Below are positions 48,660-59,217 of a stretch of DNA of 62,613 nt, piece by piece. A program made the translations under genes and the position numbers. The DNA is from Desertihabitans aurantiacus. GTDB lineage: Bacteria; Actinomycetota; Actinomycetes; Propionibacteriales; Propionibacteriaceae. The notes below the pieces were generated by a model. That model saw only the letters and a list, made by a program, of their open reading frames with translations. It was not told the DNA's origin and ran no database searches. The stretch spans positions 1 to 62,613 of the forward strand of contig NZ_QPKK01000002.1 in assembly GCF_003344635.1 (NCBI RefSeq). Direction: 5' to 3'. Each line of letters opens with the position of its first letter. The stretch's first letter is position 1.

Positions 48660-49941
48660 AGGGCACCCCGTCCGCGGCCGGGGCCCGCACCTTCCCGATC
48701 AACCCGGCCACCGCGATGATCGTCGCCACGTAGGGCAGCACCAGCAGGAACTGGCTCGGCATCGGGGTGTTGAGGGTCTGCAGCTGGGAGGCCATCTGGG
48801 TGACGAAACCGAAGAACAGCGCCATCAGGGTCGCCCAGACCGGGTGCCAACGACCCATGATCAGCGCGGCCAGCGCGATGAAGCCGTTGCCGACCGTCAT
48901 CTCCTTGGTGAACGACCCGGTGGCGGCGAGGGAGAAGAACGCGCCTCCCAGACCGCCGAAGACGCCGCCGACCAGCACCGCCGACCAGCGGATCCCGCGG
49001 ACGCTGATGCCGACGGTGTCGGCGGCCTCGGGGTGCTCGCCGACCGCACGGACCCGCAGCCCCCAGGAGGTGCGGAACAGCAGGAACCAGACCACCAGCA
49101 CGGAGGCGATCGCCAGGTAGGCCAGGGCGTTCTGCTCGAACAGCACCGGCCCGAGCAGCGGCAGCGCCGACAGCCCCGGGATCGGGATCGGGGTGAGCAG
49201 CGGCGCTGAGTTGAGGTCGCCCGAGCTGGGCTGCACCAGCTGGTCGAAGACGAAACCGGTGAGCCCGGCGGCGAGCAGGTTGAGCACCACCCCGAGCACC
49301 ACCTGGTCGACCTTGTAGCGGATGGCGAACAGGGCCAGCAGGGCCGCCATCACCAGCCCGCCGACGACGGCAGCCAGCAGCGCCAGGGGGATCGAGTTGG
49401 TGATGCTGCCGACCACCGCGGAGGTGAAGGCGGCGCTGAGGAACTGGCCCTCGATCGAGACGTTGACGACGCCGGCCCGCTCGCAGAGCACCCCGCACAG
49501 GGCGCCCAGCACCAGCGGGGTCGCCAGGGTGAGCGTGCCGGAGAGCTGGTTGCTGACGGGGAACGGCAGGTCGCGCCCGGCGGCGGCCCAGGTGAGGAAG
49601 CCGAGCAGGAAGGCCAACCCGGCGACGACCCCGGCCAGGGTGCGCACCCGGCTGCTCAGCCGGCCGACGAGGAAGCCGACCCCGGCCAGCAGGCAGAGCA
49701 GCGCGCAGACCACCACGACCGGCACCCCCGGCAGCCCCAGGGTGGGCAGCTGCACCTCGTCGAAGGCGTTGGACAGCGCGAACCGGGCGACGTCGCCGGT
49801 GCTGGCGGTGAGCACCACCAGCACCACACCGACGACCAGCACCAGCACGCCGACCGACAGCCGGTGCGTGCGGTCCTCCCTGGACTCCAGCCGGGTGCTG
49901 GCGGGGCGCTCGGTCACGGGTTCGGGACGGGTGGTGGTCAC
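48646..49941 (-). CDS. Nucleoside ABC transporter permease
   Basis: This is a 431-residue inner-membrane permease of the BmpA/PnrA-linked nucleoside importer (BPD_transp_2 family). After a short charged N-terminus it has about ten hydrophobic segments, including LATPLVLGALCGVLCERAGV and NVSIEGQFLSAAF, the conserved ExG region of the family, and ALIMGRWHPVWATLMALFFG. GTG at 49941 overlaps the stop of the other permease (GTGA). It ends inside the cdd start. It works with the permease, ATPase and lipoprotein upstream. Confidence 0.93.
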   Translation of the reverse strand: MTTTRPEPVTERPASTRLESREDRTHRLSVGVLVLVVGVVLVVLTASTGDVARFALSNAFDEVQLPTLGLPGVPVVVVCALLCLLAGVGFLVGRLSSRVRTLAGVVAGLAFLLGFLTWAAAGRDLPFPVSNQLSGTLTLATPLVLGALCGVLCERAGVVNVSIEGQFLSAAFTSAVVGSITNSIPLALLAAVVGGLVMAALLALFAIRYKVDQVVLGVVLNLLAAGLTGFVFDQLVQPSSGDLNSAPLLTPIPIPGLSALPLLGPVLFEQNALAYLAIASVLVVWFLLFRTSWGLRVRAVGEHPEAADTVGISVRGIRWSAVLVGGVFGGLGGAFFSLAATGSFTKEMTVGNGFIALAALIMGRWHPVWATLMALFFGFVTQMASQLQTLNTPMPSQFLLVLPYVATIIAVAGLIGKVRAPAADGVPYDKP

Positions 49942-51140
49942 GAGGACAGGCCTCCGGTCGGGGTGGTGCCGGTGAGCGGCGCGCGCCGCGCCTTGAGGAA
50001 GGGCACCACGGTGGTGACCAGGGCGGGTGCGGCGACGAAGAGCACGATCAGCGCCTGCAGCACGGTGGTGAGCTCGGCCGACGTCTGCGCCTGGGACTGC
50101 ATCGCCAGCCCACCGGCGTGCAGCCCGCCGAACAGCAGCCCGGCCAGCACGGTCCCCAGCGGACGGGAGCGTCCGAGCAGGGCGACGGTGATGGCGTCGA
50201 AACCGATGCTGCCGACCAGACCGCCGCTGAGCGGGGTCGGCGTGCCGGAGACGTTGGGCCCGAGGGCGGCCTGCACCCCGGCGAGCCCGGCCAGCGCACC
50301 GGCGATGAGCATCGCCAGCACGGTGCTGCTGGACACGCTCATCCCGGCGGTCCGGGCGGCGTGCGGGTTGAGCCCGACCGACTTGATGGTGAACCCGGCC
50401 ACCGAACGCTCCATGAGGAACCAGACCAGCACCGCCGCGGCCAGCGCGAGGACGAAACCCAGGTGCAGCCGGCTGCCCTCCAGCCGCGGCATGGTGGCGT
50501 TCCAGTCGACCACCGGCGAAATCGGGTCGGCGCGTCCCGGACGCTGGAAGGCGGTGGTGGTGAGCGCGAAGGCCAGCAGGCCGGTGGCGATGTAGTTGAG
50601 CATGATGGTGACGATCACCTCGTGCGCCCCCGCCCGGGCCTTGAGGACGCCGGCGATGCCGCCCCACACCGCCCCGGCCAGCATGCCGAAGGTCACCGCC
50701 ACCACCAGGTGGATGCCCGGCGGCAGGTGCCAGCTGAAGCCGACCCAGGCGGCCGCCATCGCCCCGACCACGGCTTGGCCCTGGGCGCCGATGTTGAACA
50801 GCCCGGCCCGGAAGGCCAGCCCGACGCCCAGACCGGCGCAGATCAGCGGGGCGGCCTGCGCGGTGGTCTCGGTCAGCGGCACCCAGCCGCCCACCGACCC
50901 GGCGACCAGCGCGGCGTAGGCCGAGGACACCTTCTCCCACGACGCCCCCAGCGGCAGCTGCGGCGCGGTGAACAGGTAGGCGTACTGCCCGACCACCGCG
51001 GGGTCGGAGACGATCATCAGCACCGCGCCGACGAGGAAGGCCAGCACGAACGCCAGCGCGGTGATCAGCACGTCGCGCCAGGGCACCCAGCGGCCGAGCC
51101 GGCGCAGCACCCATCCGAGCAGCTCAGACACCACTCCCAC
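49938..51140 (-). CDS. Nucleoside ABC transporter permease
   Basis: This is a 400-residue permease and partner of the following one. GLAFRAGLFNIGAQGQAVVG is the family signature (FNIGxxGQ), and AHEVIVTIMLNYIATGLLAF and SIGFDAITVALLGRSRPLGT follow. It is hydrophobic with about eight to ten membrane segments. The start at 51140 lies within the 3' end of the ATPase gene, a 17-base overlap, which suggests coupled translation. Confidence 0.93.
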   Translation of the reverse strand: MGVVSELLGWVLRRLGRWVPWRDVLITALAFVLAFLVGAVLMIVSDPAVVGQYAYLFTAPQLPLGASWEKVSSAYAALVAGSVGGWVPLTETTAQAAPLICAGLGVGLAFRAGLFNIGAQGQAVVGAMAAAWVGFSWHLPPGIHLVVAVTFGMLAGAVWGGIAGVLKARAGAHEVIVTIMLNYIATGLLAFALTTTAFQRPGRADPISPVVDWNATMPRLEGSRLHLGFVLALAAAVLVWFLMERSVAGFTIKSVGLNPHAARTAGMSVSSSTVLAMLIAGALAGLAGVQAALGPNVSGTPTPLSGGLVGSIGFDAITVALLGRSRPLGTVLAGLLFGGLHAGGLAMQSQAQTSAELTTVLQALIVLFVAAPALVTTVVPFLKARRAPLTGTTPTGGLSS

Positions 51141-52815
51141 CGCCCTCCAGGCCCGGCCCGGCAGGGCCCGAACCCTCCAGCTCCGCCACGTGCTCGGCCA
51201 CCTCGGCCTCCAGCTTCTGCTCCTCCTCGGCCACGGTGGTCACCGAGGCCGAGCGGACCGCCTCCTCGTGCGGGACGCCGGCCATCATCAGCCCGAGCAC
51301 CTCCCGCGAGGTGTCGGCGTCGACCACCCCGACCACCCGGCCGCGGTACATCACCGCGATCCGGTCGGCCAGCGCGGACACCTCGTCCAGCTCGGTGGAG
51401 ACGATGAGCACGGCGGTGCCCTTGTCGCGCTCCTGCACGATCCGCTGGTGCAGGAACTCGATGGCGCCGACGTCCACCCCACGGGTGGGCTGGGAGGCGA
51501 TCAGCAGCGACAGCGGGCGCGACAGCTCACGCGCCAGCACCACCTTCTGCTGGTTGCCGCCCGACAGCGAGGCCACCGGCGTCTCGACGGACTGGGTGCG
51601 GACGTCGAACTGCTCGGTCAGCGTCTCGGCGTGGGAGCGGATGTCCCCCAGCCGCAGCAGACCGCGGTCGGCGAAGGCGTCCACGTGGTTGAGCACCATG
51701 TTCTCCGCGACGGTGAAGGAGCCGACGAAGCCGTCGTGCTTGCGGTCCTCGGGGACGAAGCCCATCCCGGCCCGCAGCCGGCGCCGCGGCGTCGCCCGGC
51801 TGAGGTCGGTGCCGTCCAGGCGGATGCGACCGCGACTGGCGGGCACCACCCCGAGCAGCGCCTCGGCCAGCTCGCTCTGCCCGTTGCCCTGCACCCCGGC
51901 CACGCAGAGGATCTCCCCACCGGCCACCTCCAGGTCGACGTCGTCGACGACCACCACGCCGTCGGGGCTGGTGACGGTGAGGTGCTCGACCTCCAGCCGC
52001 GCCCCGGCCACCTGCGCCGGGGTCTTGTCGACCCGCAGCGAGACGGCCCGGCCGACCATCATCTCGGCCAGCTCCGACTCCGAGGCCGACGGCGCGGCCT
52101 CCCCGACCACCCGGCCGCGGCGGATCACGGTGATCCGGTCGGCGATGGCGCGCACCTCGCGCAGCTTGTGGGTGATGAAGACGATGGCGCGGCCCTCGTC
52201 GCGCAGCGCGCGCATCACCTCGATCAGCTCGTCGGTCTCCTGCGGGGTGAGCACCGCGGTGGGCTCGTCGAAGACGAGGAAGCGGGCGTCGTTGCTCAGC
52301 GCCTTGAGGATCTCCACCCGCTGCTGGACGCCGATCGGCAGGTCCTCCACGCGGGCGTCGGGGTCGACCTCGAGCCGGTAGCGCTCCGACATCTCCCGGA
52401 CCAGCCGGCGGGCCGCGCGCAGGTCGAGGATGCCGCCGCGTCCGGGCTCGCGGCCGAGCACGATGTTCTCGGCGACGCTGAACACGTCGACCAGCATGAA
52501 GTGCTGGTGCACCATGCCGATCCCGGCGTCGATGGCCTGGCGCGGGTTGGCGAATCGGACCGGTGCACCGTCCAGCAGGATCTCCCCGCCGTCGGGCTGC
52601 AGCAGCCCGTACAGCTGGTTCATCAGGGTGGACTTGCCGGCCCCGTTCTCACCCAGCAGGCAGTGGATCTCGCCGGGGCGCAGGTCGAGGCTGACGGCGT
52701 CGTTGGCGACCAGGGAGCCGAACACCTTGGTGATCCGGTCCAGCCGCAGGACGCCCGCACCGGCGTCCGTCCCGGCCACGTCCCCTGCGGGCGGGGAGGC
52801 GCTGCTCTGGGTCAC
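51124..52815 (-). CDS. Nucleoside ABC transporter ATP-binding protein (two ABC domains)
   Basis: This is a 563-residue double ATPase. The first domain has Walker A GENGAGKST (residues 55-63), the signature region LPIGVQQRVEI and Walker B FLVFDEPTAVL. The second has a degenerate Walker A VAGVQGNGQSEL, the signature SLSGGNQQKVVLA and LLIASQPTRGVDVG in place of a full Walker B. This asymmetric layout is normal for YufO/RbsA-like sugar and nucleoside importers. The C-terminal 50 residues are acidic and Gly-rich. A terminator-like hairpin lies between it and the lipoprotein gene. Confidence 0.94.
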   Translation of the reverse strand: MTQSSASPPAGDVAGTDAGAGVLRLDRITKVFGSLVANDAVSLDLRPGEIHCLLGENGAGKSTLMNQLYGLLQPDGGEILLDGAPVRFANPRQAIDAGIGMVHQHFMLVDVFSVAENIVLGREPGRGGILDLRAARRLVREMSERYRLEVDPDARVEDLPIGVQQRVEILKALSNDARFLVFDEPTAVLTPQETDELIEVMRALRDEGRAIVFITHKLREVRAIADRITVIRRGRVVGEAAPSASESELAEMMVGRAVSLRVDKTPAQVAGARLEVEHLTVTSPDGVVVVDDVDLEVAGGEILCVAGVQGNGQSELAEALLGVVPASRGRIRLDGTDLSRATPRRRLRAGMGFVPEDRKHDGFVGSFTVAENMVLNHVDAFADRGLLRLGDIRSHAETLTEQFDVRTQSVETPVASLSGGNQQKVVLARELSRPLSLLIASQPTRGVDVGAIEFLHQRIVQERDKGTAVLIVSTELDEVSALADRIAVMYRGRVVGVVDADTSREVLGLMMAGVPHEEAVRSASVTTVAEEEQKLEAEVAEHVAELEGSGPAGPGLEGGGSGV

Positions 52816-52850
52816 CTTCGGGATCCTTCCACACGGGTCCGGCAGCGCGA

Positions 52851-52880
52851 CGCCCCGAGCCCGGTGCAGGGCTCGGGGCG
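52851..52880. terminator. Hairpin between lipoprotein and ATPase genes
   Basis: CGCCCCGAGCC and GGCTCGGGGCG form a perfect 11-bp stem with an 8-base loop, 11 bases after the lipoprotein stop on the minus strand. Such intra-operon hairpins often keep binding-protein mRNA more abundant than that of the membrane genes. Confidence 0.6.
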
Positions 52881-52891
52881 GCGGCGGGTGC

Positions 52892-54007
52892 TCACTTGGG
52901 CTGGGCGGCGGACTCGATCTGGATGGTGCCGGAGGTGATGTCGGTGCGCAGCTGCTCCAGCTCGGCCTTCAGCTCGGCCGGCACGTCGTCCTCGAACTCG
53001 TTGAACGGGGCCAGACCGGTGCCGTCGTTCTCGAGGGTGCCGACGTAGGGCTCGTTGGAGAACTCGTCGTCGTACGACGCCCGGATGGCGTCGGCCACCG
53101 CGAGGTCCATCGCCTTGTAGACGCTGGAGATCAGCTGCGGGCAGTACTGCTCGGCCGAGACGCAGCCGTCGGTGTCGACCCAGATGGCGTTGACGTTGCC
53201 GCCGCTGGACTGGGCCGCCTGCAGGGCGCCCTCACCGGCCGGGCCGGCGACCGGGAAGAGGATGTCCGCACCCTGGCTGACCAGGGTGTCGGCGGTCTGC
53301 TTGCCGCCGGCGATGTTCTGGAACGGGTCGTCACCGGGGACGAACTGGCCGTCCTGGTTCTCCGAGCTCCAGCCGATCACCTGGACGTCGGTGCCCTTGG
53401 TCTCGTTGTGGTGGGCCACGCCCTGGGCGAAGCCGTCCATGAAGATCGTCACGGTCGGGATCTGCAGGCCGCCGAAGGTGCCGACGGTGCCGGTCTTGGT
53501 CATGCCCGCGGCCAGGTAGCCGGCGAGGAAGCTGGACTCGGCGGTGTTGAACAGCAGCGGCTTGAGGTTGTCCAGGTCGGCGCTGCCCTCGGGGTTGGAG
53601 TCGACGATGGCGAAGTCGATGTCGGGGTTGGCCTCGGCCGCGGCGGTGGTCGCGTCGTCGAGCAGGAAGCCGACGGTGACGATGATGTTGCAGCCGTCGG
53701 CGACCATCGCCTCCACGTTGGGGGCGAAGTCGGCGTTGGTCGAGGACTGCACCTCGTTGCTCTCGATGCCGAGCTCGGCGACGGCGTCGGTCAGACCCTT
53801 GTAGGAGGTCTGGTTGAACGACTTGTCGTCGAAGCCGCCGGAGTCCGACACCATGCAGGCCTTGAACGCCGCGGCGCCGTCACCGCTGCCGCCGGCGCTC
53901 TCGCTGGTGCTGGGCTGCGGGGCCTGGGGTGCCGGCGGCTCGGCGCAGCCGGCCAGGGCGAGCAGGGCGGCGGTCGCCAGTGTGGCGACGGCGGGGAGCT
54001 TCTTCAC
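52892..54007 (-). CDS. BMP family nucleoside-binding lipoprotein
   Basis: This is a 371-residue extracytoplasmic binding lipoprotein of the PnrA/BmpA family. The signal peptide MKKLPAVATLATAALLALAG is followed by the lipobox Cys21, so the protein is anchored on the outer face of the membrane. A Pro/Ser-rich linker leads to the binding domain with ACMVSDSGGFDDKSFNQTSY and TVGTFGGLQIPTVTIFMDGF, as expected for nucleoside binders. It starts at GTG 54007. It is first in the importer operon and feeds the two permeases and the ATPase; the attached cdd and add process the imported nucleosides. Confidence 0.94.
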   Translation of the reverse strand: MKKLPAVATLATAALLALAGCAEPPAPQAPQPSTSESAGGSGDGAAAFKACMVSDSGGFDDKSFNQTSYKGLTDAVAELGIESNEVQSSTNADFAPNVEAMVADGCNIIVTVGFLLDDATTAAAEANPDIDFAIVDSNPEGSADLDNLKPLLFNTAESSFLAGYLAAGMTKTGTVGTFGGLQIPTVTIFMDGFAQGVAHHNETKGTDVQVIGWSSENQDGQFVPGDDPFQNIAGGKQTADTLVSQGADILFPVAGPAGEGALQAAQSSGGNVNAIWVDTDGCVSAEQYCPQLISSVYKAMDLAVADAIRASYDDEFSNEPYVGTLENDGTGLAPFNEFEDDVPAELKAELEQLRTDITSGTIQIESAAQPK

Positions 54008-54193
54008 GACGAGGGCCTTTCGACAGGAGGATCCACGCCCGCGGGGGGTGGGTTGAGACGATCATGCGGCCGCCTCGGGCGGGCGCTGGAACTGTAGAAC
54101 GGCAGCCCTGCCCGCGTCTGCTCCGACCGGGGGCTCCGGCCGGAGTGGTATCGACTTGTAATACGCCGGGGTCCGGAGAGGCCCGGCGGGCGG

Positions 54194-55420
54194 TCAGGAC
54201 AGGCGGGCGGCGCCCACCGCGGCGACCCGGCTGAGCACCTGGACGCCGACCGCGATGCAGCCCTCGTCGACGTCGAAGTAGGGCCGGTGGATGTCGGGCC
54301 AGTCGGTCTCGCCCGGGCTGCGCACACCGAGCCGGGCCATCGCCCCCGGCACCCGCTGCAGCATCCAGGAGAAGTCCTCCCCGCCGAGGGACTGCTCGGT
54401 GCGGGTGACCGAGCCGCGACCGAGCTGGCTCTGCGCGGCGTCCATCAGCCGGTCCACGCCGGCCGGGTGGTTGACCGTCGGCGGCAGCCCCTCGTCGAAG
54501 TCGACCTCGATGGCGACGTCGTAGGGCGCGACCAGGTGCTCCAGCACCTCCGGCAGCAGGGTGCGGGCCCGCTCCCAGCCCTCCACGGTCAGCGTCCGCA
54601 TGGTCCCGGCGACCACGCCGTGCCGCGGGATCGCGTTCTCGGCGGTGCCGGCCTGGACGTGGCCCCAGATCAGCGAGGTGCCGCTGCGCGGGTCGAGCCG
54701 GCGGGACAGCACCAGCGGGGCCTGGGTGATCACGGCACCCAGCGCGGCCACCACGTCGCTGGTGGCGTGCGGGCGCGAGGTGTGCCCGCCCGGCCCGCTG
54801 AGCGAGACCCGGATGCGATCGGCGGCCGAGGTGATCGGGCCCTTCTTCAGCGCCACCTGCCCGACATCGGTGCGCGGGTCGCAGTGCAGCGCGTACACCT
54901 CGTCCAGACCCTCCAGCGCCCCCTCGGCGATGACCTCGGGCGCTCCGCCGGGACTGACCTCCTCGGCCGGCTGGAAGATCAGCCGGACGGTGTTGCGCAG
55001 CAGCCCGCGGTCGCGCAGCCGGGCCAGCACCAGACCGGCGCCGAGCACGATCGTGGTGTGCACGTCGTGGCCGCAGGCGTGGGCCACCCCGGCCTGGGTG
55101 GAGGCGTAGGGGACGTCCTTGGTGTCGTTGATCGGCAGCGCGTCGATGTCGGCGCGCAGCCCCACCCGGGCCGGACGCCGCTCGCCGTCGAGCACCGGCA
55201 CCGGCTCGCGCGGGGCGATCTCGCAGACCAGACCGGTGCCCATCGTCAGCGGCTCGGGGCTGAGCCCGGCCCGCGTCAGCCGCTGCACCAGCCGGGAGGT
55301 GGTGCGCCGCTCGTTGAAGCCGATCTCGGGGTGGGCGTGCAGGTCACGCCGGAAGCTGACCAGCTCGTCGTCGAGCCCGAGGGTGGCTTCGCGGATGACT
55401 TCCTGGACCTGGTTGTACAC
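54194..55420 (-). CDS. M20 family amidohydrolase/metallopeptidase
   Basis: This is a 408-residue zinc hydrolase of the aminoacylase/hippuricase-like M20D group. FRRDLHAHPEIGFNERRT opens it. AHACGHDVHTTIVLGAG holds zinc ligands, FQPAEEVSPGGAPEVIAEG the catalytic Glu, and SGPGGHTSRPHATSDVVAAL the dimerisation-domain His. A late SLGGEDFSWMLQRVPGAMA completes the site. The start at 55420 gives MYNQVQEV with a CAGGAAG-like site. It splits an N-acyl or amide bond; the substrate is unknown. It lies 186 bp upstream of the bmp gene on the same strand and may or may not belong to that transcript. Confidence 0.92.
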   Translation of the reverse strand: MYNQVQEVIREATLGLDDELVSFRRDLHAHPEIGFNERRTTSRLVQRLTRAGLSPEPLTMGTGLVCEIAPREPVPVLDGERRPARVGLRADIDALPINDTKDVPYASTQAGVAHACGHDVHTTIVLGAGLVLARLRDRGLLRNTVRLIFQPAEEVSPGGAPEVIAEGALEGLDEVYALHCDPRTDVGQVALKKGPITSAADRIRVSLSGPGGHTSRPHATSDVVAALGAVITQAPLVLSRRLDPRSGTSLIWGHVQAGTAENAIPRHGVVAGTMRTLTVEGWERARTLLPEVLEHLVAPYDVAIEVDFDEGLPPTVNHPAGVDRLMDAAQSQLGRGSVTRTEQSLGGEDFSWMLQRVPGAMARLGVRSPGETDWPDIHRPYFDVDEGCIAVGVQVLSRVAAVGAARLS

Positions 55421-55502
55421 GAGGTGCGGGCTTCCTGAGGACGACGTCGGGACCTCTCGCAGTCTGCCAGAACCCGTGCCCCGGACCGTCCCGCCCGCCG
55501 GC

Positions 55503-57083
<1,581 letters not shown>

Positions 57084-57160
57084 CCGACCTCCTCGACGCT
57101 GCTGGGCACCTCCGCCGCGGCCGATGATGCCATGCCGGTCGACGTGGCAGGATCAGCCGC

Positions 57161-57889
57161 ATGACGACCCCACGCCGGATCGACGTCGACACCCCGGACG
57201 GCCCGATGCCGGCCGACTGGTTCGCGCCGCGGGCCGAGCCGGCCGCCACGGTGGTGCTGTTCCAGGAGATCTTCGGCGTCACCGACTACATCCACCGCCG
57301 CAGCCGCGACCTGGTCGCCGAGGGCTACGGCGTGCTGGTGCCGCACCTGTACTGGCGGCTCGGCGAGGGCGGCACCGCGCCGGTGGTCACCGAGACCGAC
57401 GGCGACGCGCTGGAGCGGGCGATGGGGCTGGCGCAGCGGCTCGAGCTGGAGACCGCGGTGGCCGACGGGGTGAGCGCGGTCGAGACCGTCCGGCGCTACG
57501 ACGGGTCGACCGGGCTCGGGCTGCTCGGCTTCTGCTTCGGCGGCGGGGTGGCCTTCGCGGTCGCGGCCCGGGTGCAGCCGGACGTCCTCATCAGCTACTA
57601 CGGCTCGGCGCTGCCGTCGCTGCTCGACCTGGCTCCCCAGGTCACCTGCCCGAGCCTGCACCACTTCGGCGACGCCGACGCCTTCATCGACGCCGACGCC
57701 CGCGCCCGGATCCGCGAGGCCGTCAGCGCCAGCGGCGCCACCTGGATGGACCACCCCGGCGCCAACCACGCCTTCGACAACCACCTCGGCGCCTGGCACC
57801 ACCACCAGGCCGCCGTCAACGCCTGGCACGCCACCACCGAGTTCCTCGACGACCACCTCCCCACCGCCGCGGTCCCCCACCCGTCCTGA
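57161..57889 (+). CDS. Dienelactone hydrolase family protein
   Basis: This is a 242-residue alpha/beta hydrolase. VVLFQEIFGVTDYIHRRSRD carries the Glu that interacts with the nucleophile, GLLGFCFGGGVAFAVAA the nucleophile Cys, and DHPGANHAFDN the catalytic His. LHHFGDADAFIDADARARI contains the Asp. The Cys nucleophile is the classical dienelactone hydrolase type. ATG at 57161 follows CAGGAT by seven bases (leaderless style). It is divergent from the mutase gene and convergent with the kinase-fold gene, with a strong hairpin between their ends. The substrate is unknown. Confidence 0.93.
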   Translation: MTTPRRIDVDTPDGPMPADWFAPRAEPAATVVLFQEIFGVTDYIHRRSRDLVAEGYGVLVPHLYWRLGEGGTAPVVTETDGDALERAMGLAQRLELETAVADGVSAVETVRRYDGSTGLGLLGFCFGGGVAFAVAARVQPDVLISYYGSALPSLLDLAPQVTCPSLHHFGDADAFIDADARARIREAVSASGATWMDHPGANHAFDNHLGAWHHHQAAVNAWHATTEFLDDHLPTAAVPHPS

Positions 57890-57906
57890 CCGCCAGTTCG
57901 GGATCC

Positions 57907-57924
57907 GGCACCGACATCGGTGCC
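57907..57924. terminator. Bidirectional hairpin between convergent genes
   Basis: GGCACCGACATCGGTGCC is a perfect palindrome with 8-bp arms and a 2-base centre. Flanking TTCG and CGAA may extend the stem. It lies 17 bases after the hydrolase stop and 23 bases from the end of the convergent kinase-fold gene, so it can serve both. Confidence 0.6.
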
Positions 57925-57947
57925 AGATGGCGAACCGGGGCCCGGGG

Positions 57948-59180
57948 CTAGCGGACCTGGCGGACGAGGGCCTCGGCGGCGTCGAGGATGAAGGACGTCT
58001 CCCGCGCCCAGTGGGGCTCCTGGCTGCGGTAGGGGCCGGTCGCCAGCGAGATGATCACCGCCGCCGCCCGCAGCCGCAGCTCGGCGGGGTCGACGCGGGT
58101 GTCGAAGACGGGCACCCAGCCCTGCAGCAGGGCCCGCACCCGGGCCGCCTGCTGGGCGTTCATCCGCTGCACGGTGGAGAGGTGGGCGACCAGGCAGGCC
58201 AGGTCGTCGACCCGGCGTCCGGGGCCGATGGTGTCGACGTCGAGGACGCCGACGATCCGGCCCGCCTCGACGTGCACCTGGCCCTCGTGGAAGTCGCCGT
58301 GGGTCGGCTCGTCGCCGGGGCTGATGCCGGCCAGCCCGGACTGGATCTCACCGCTGATCCAGTCCAGCCGGCGGCGCTCCATCGGCAGCGCCCGGGCGAC
58401 CATCTGGCTGTAGTGCTGCACCGAGTCGGTCCACGGCGGACGCCGCTGCAGCTGGCTGACCGCCAGCGGCATCGCGTCCAGCAGGGTGATCAGCGCCTCG
58501 GCGGTGCACGGCGGGCGCTCGTCGAAGATCGCCTTGGCCAGCGGCCGTCCGCCCACCTCACGCAGCACCAGCAGGTAGTCCTCGGTGGTCGCCACCACCG
58601 GCGGGGCGGGGACGCCGGCCTCCAGCAGCATCCGGTGGCGCCGCTCGACGTCGGCGAAGAGCTGGGCCCGCAGCACCTTGACGTAGAACACCGTCCGGCC
58701 CACCGGCGAGTCCACCGTGACCCGCAGCACCGCCCGGCGCCGCGGCCGGTAGGCGATCATCTCCAGGGTGACCTCGTCGGGACGCACCGGCCGCGGCAGC
58801 ACCCGGTGCGTGGTCAGCAGGTCGGCCATCTGGTCGGGGTAGGCGGCCCGCGCCAGACCTGGCAGGTCGGGGTCCTTGGGGTAGAGCCACACCGCCAGCC
58901 GCCGGTCGCCGGCGGCGAAGATCTCGGCCCGCTCGTCGCTGGGCGCCGGACCGCCCGCCCGCGCGCTGACCCCGAGCAGCTCGTCGCGGCGGCCGAAGGG
59001 CCACTTCACCGAGGCGTGGTAGGTGGCGGTGGTGGAGTGCTGGGGGTTGGCGTCGACATGGTCCATCCGCCAGTCGAGCAGCTGCCCGCCGGCGTGCTCG
59101 ACCGCCGCGCTCAGCAGCTCACCGACGTCGCGGGAGGTGAGCAGCCGCGAGCCATCAGGGTCCTGCTGCTCCACCGGCAC
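57948..59180 (-). CDS. APH-fold phosphotransferase family protein
   Basis: This is a protein of about 410 residues, longer than the others in this window. The N-terminal 150 residues have no clear kinase motif (DWRMDHVDANPQHSTTATYH). The C-lobe has EPTHGDFHEGQVHVEAG, where the metal Asn is replaced by Gln, and VGVLDVDTIGPGRRVDDLA. The length and the N-terminal extra domain recall maltokinase-like or other two-part members. GTG at 59180 is used; GTG 59174 is equally close to GGGAG. It sits among housekeeping genes rather than in the accessory cluster. Confidence 0.82.
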   Translation of the reverse strand: MPVEQQDPDGSRLLTSRDVGELLSAAVEHAGGQLLDWRMDHVDANPQHSTTATYHASVKWPFGRRDELLGVSARAGGPAPSDERAEIFAAGDRRLAVWLYPKDPDLPGLARAAYPDQMADLLTTHRVLPRPVRPDEVTLEMIAYRPRRRAVLRVTVDSPVGRTVFYVKVLRAQLFADVERRHRMLLEAGVPAPPVVATTEDYLLVLREVGGRPLAKAIFDERPPCTAEALITLLDAMPLAVSQLQRRPPWTDSVQHYSQMVARALPMERRRLDWISGEIQSGLAGISPGDEPTHGDFHEGQVHVEAGRIVGVLDVDTIGPGRRVDDLACLVAHLSTVQRMNAQQAARVRALLQGWVPVFDTRVDPAELRLRAAAVIISLATGPYRSQEPHWARETSFILDAAEALVRQVR

Positions 59181-59217
59181 CTCCCGGACGAGTCGACCTG
59201 GTCCGCGCGCCAGTGTG

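Noticed and set aside
51061-52938. A 625-codon open frame antisense to the ATPase gene
   Set aside because: The ATPase has two complete ABC domains; the antisense frame has no recognisable motif.
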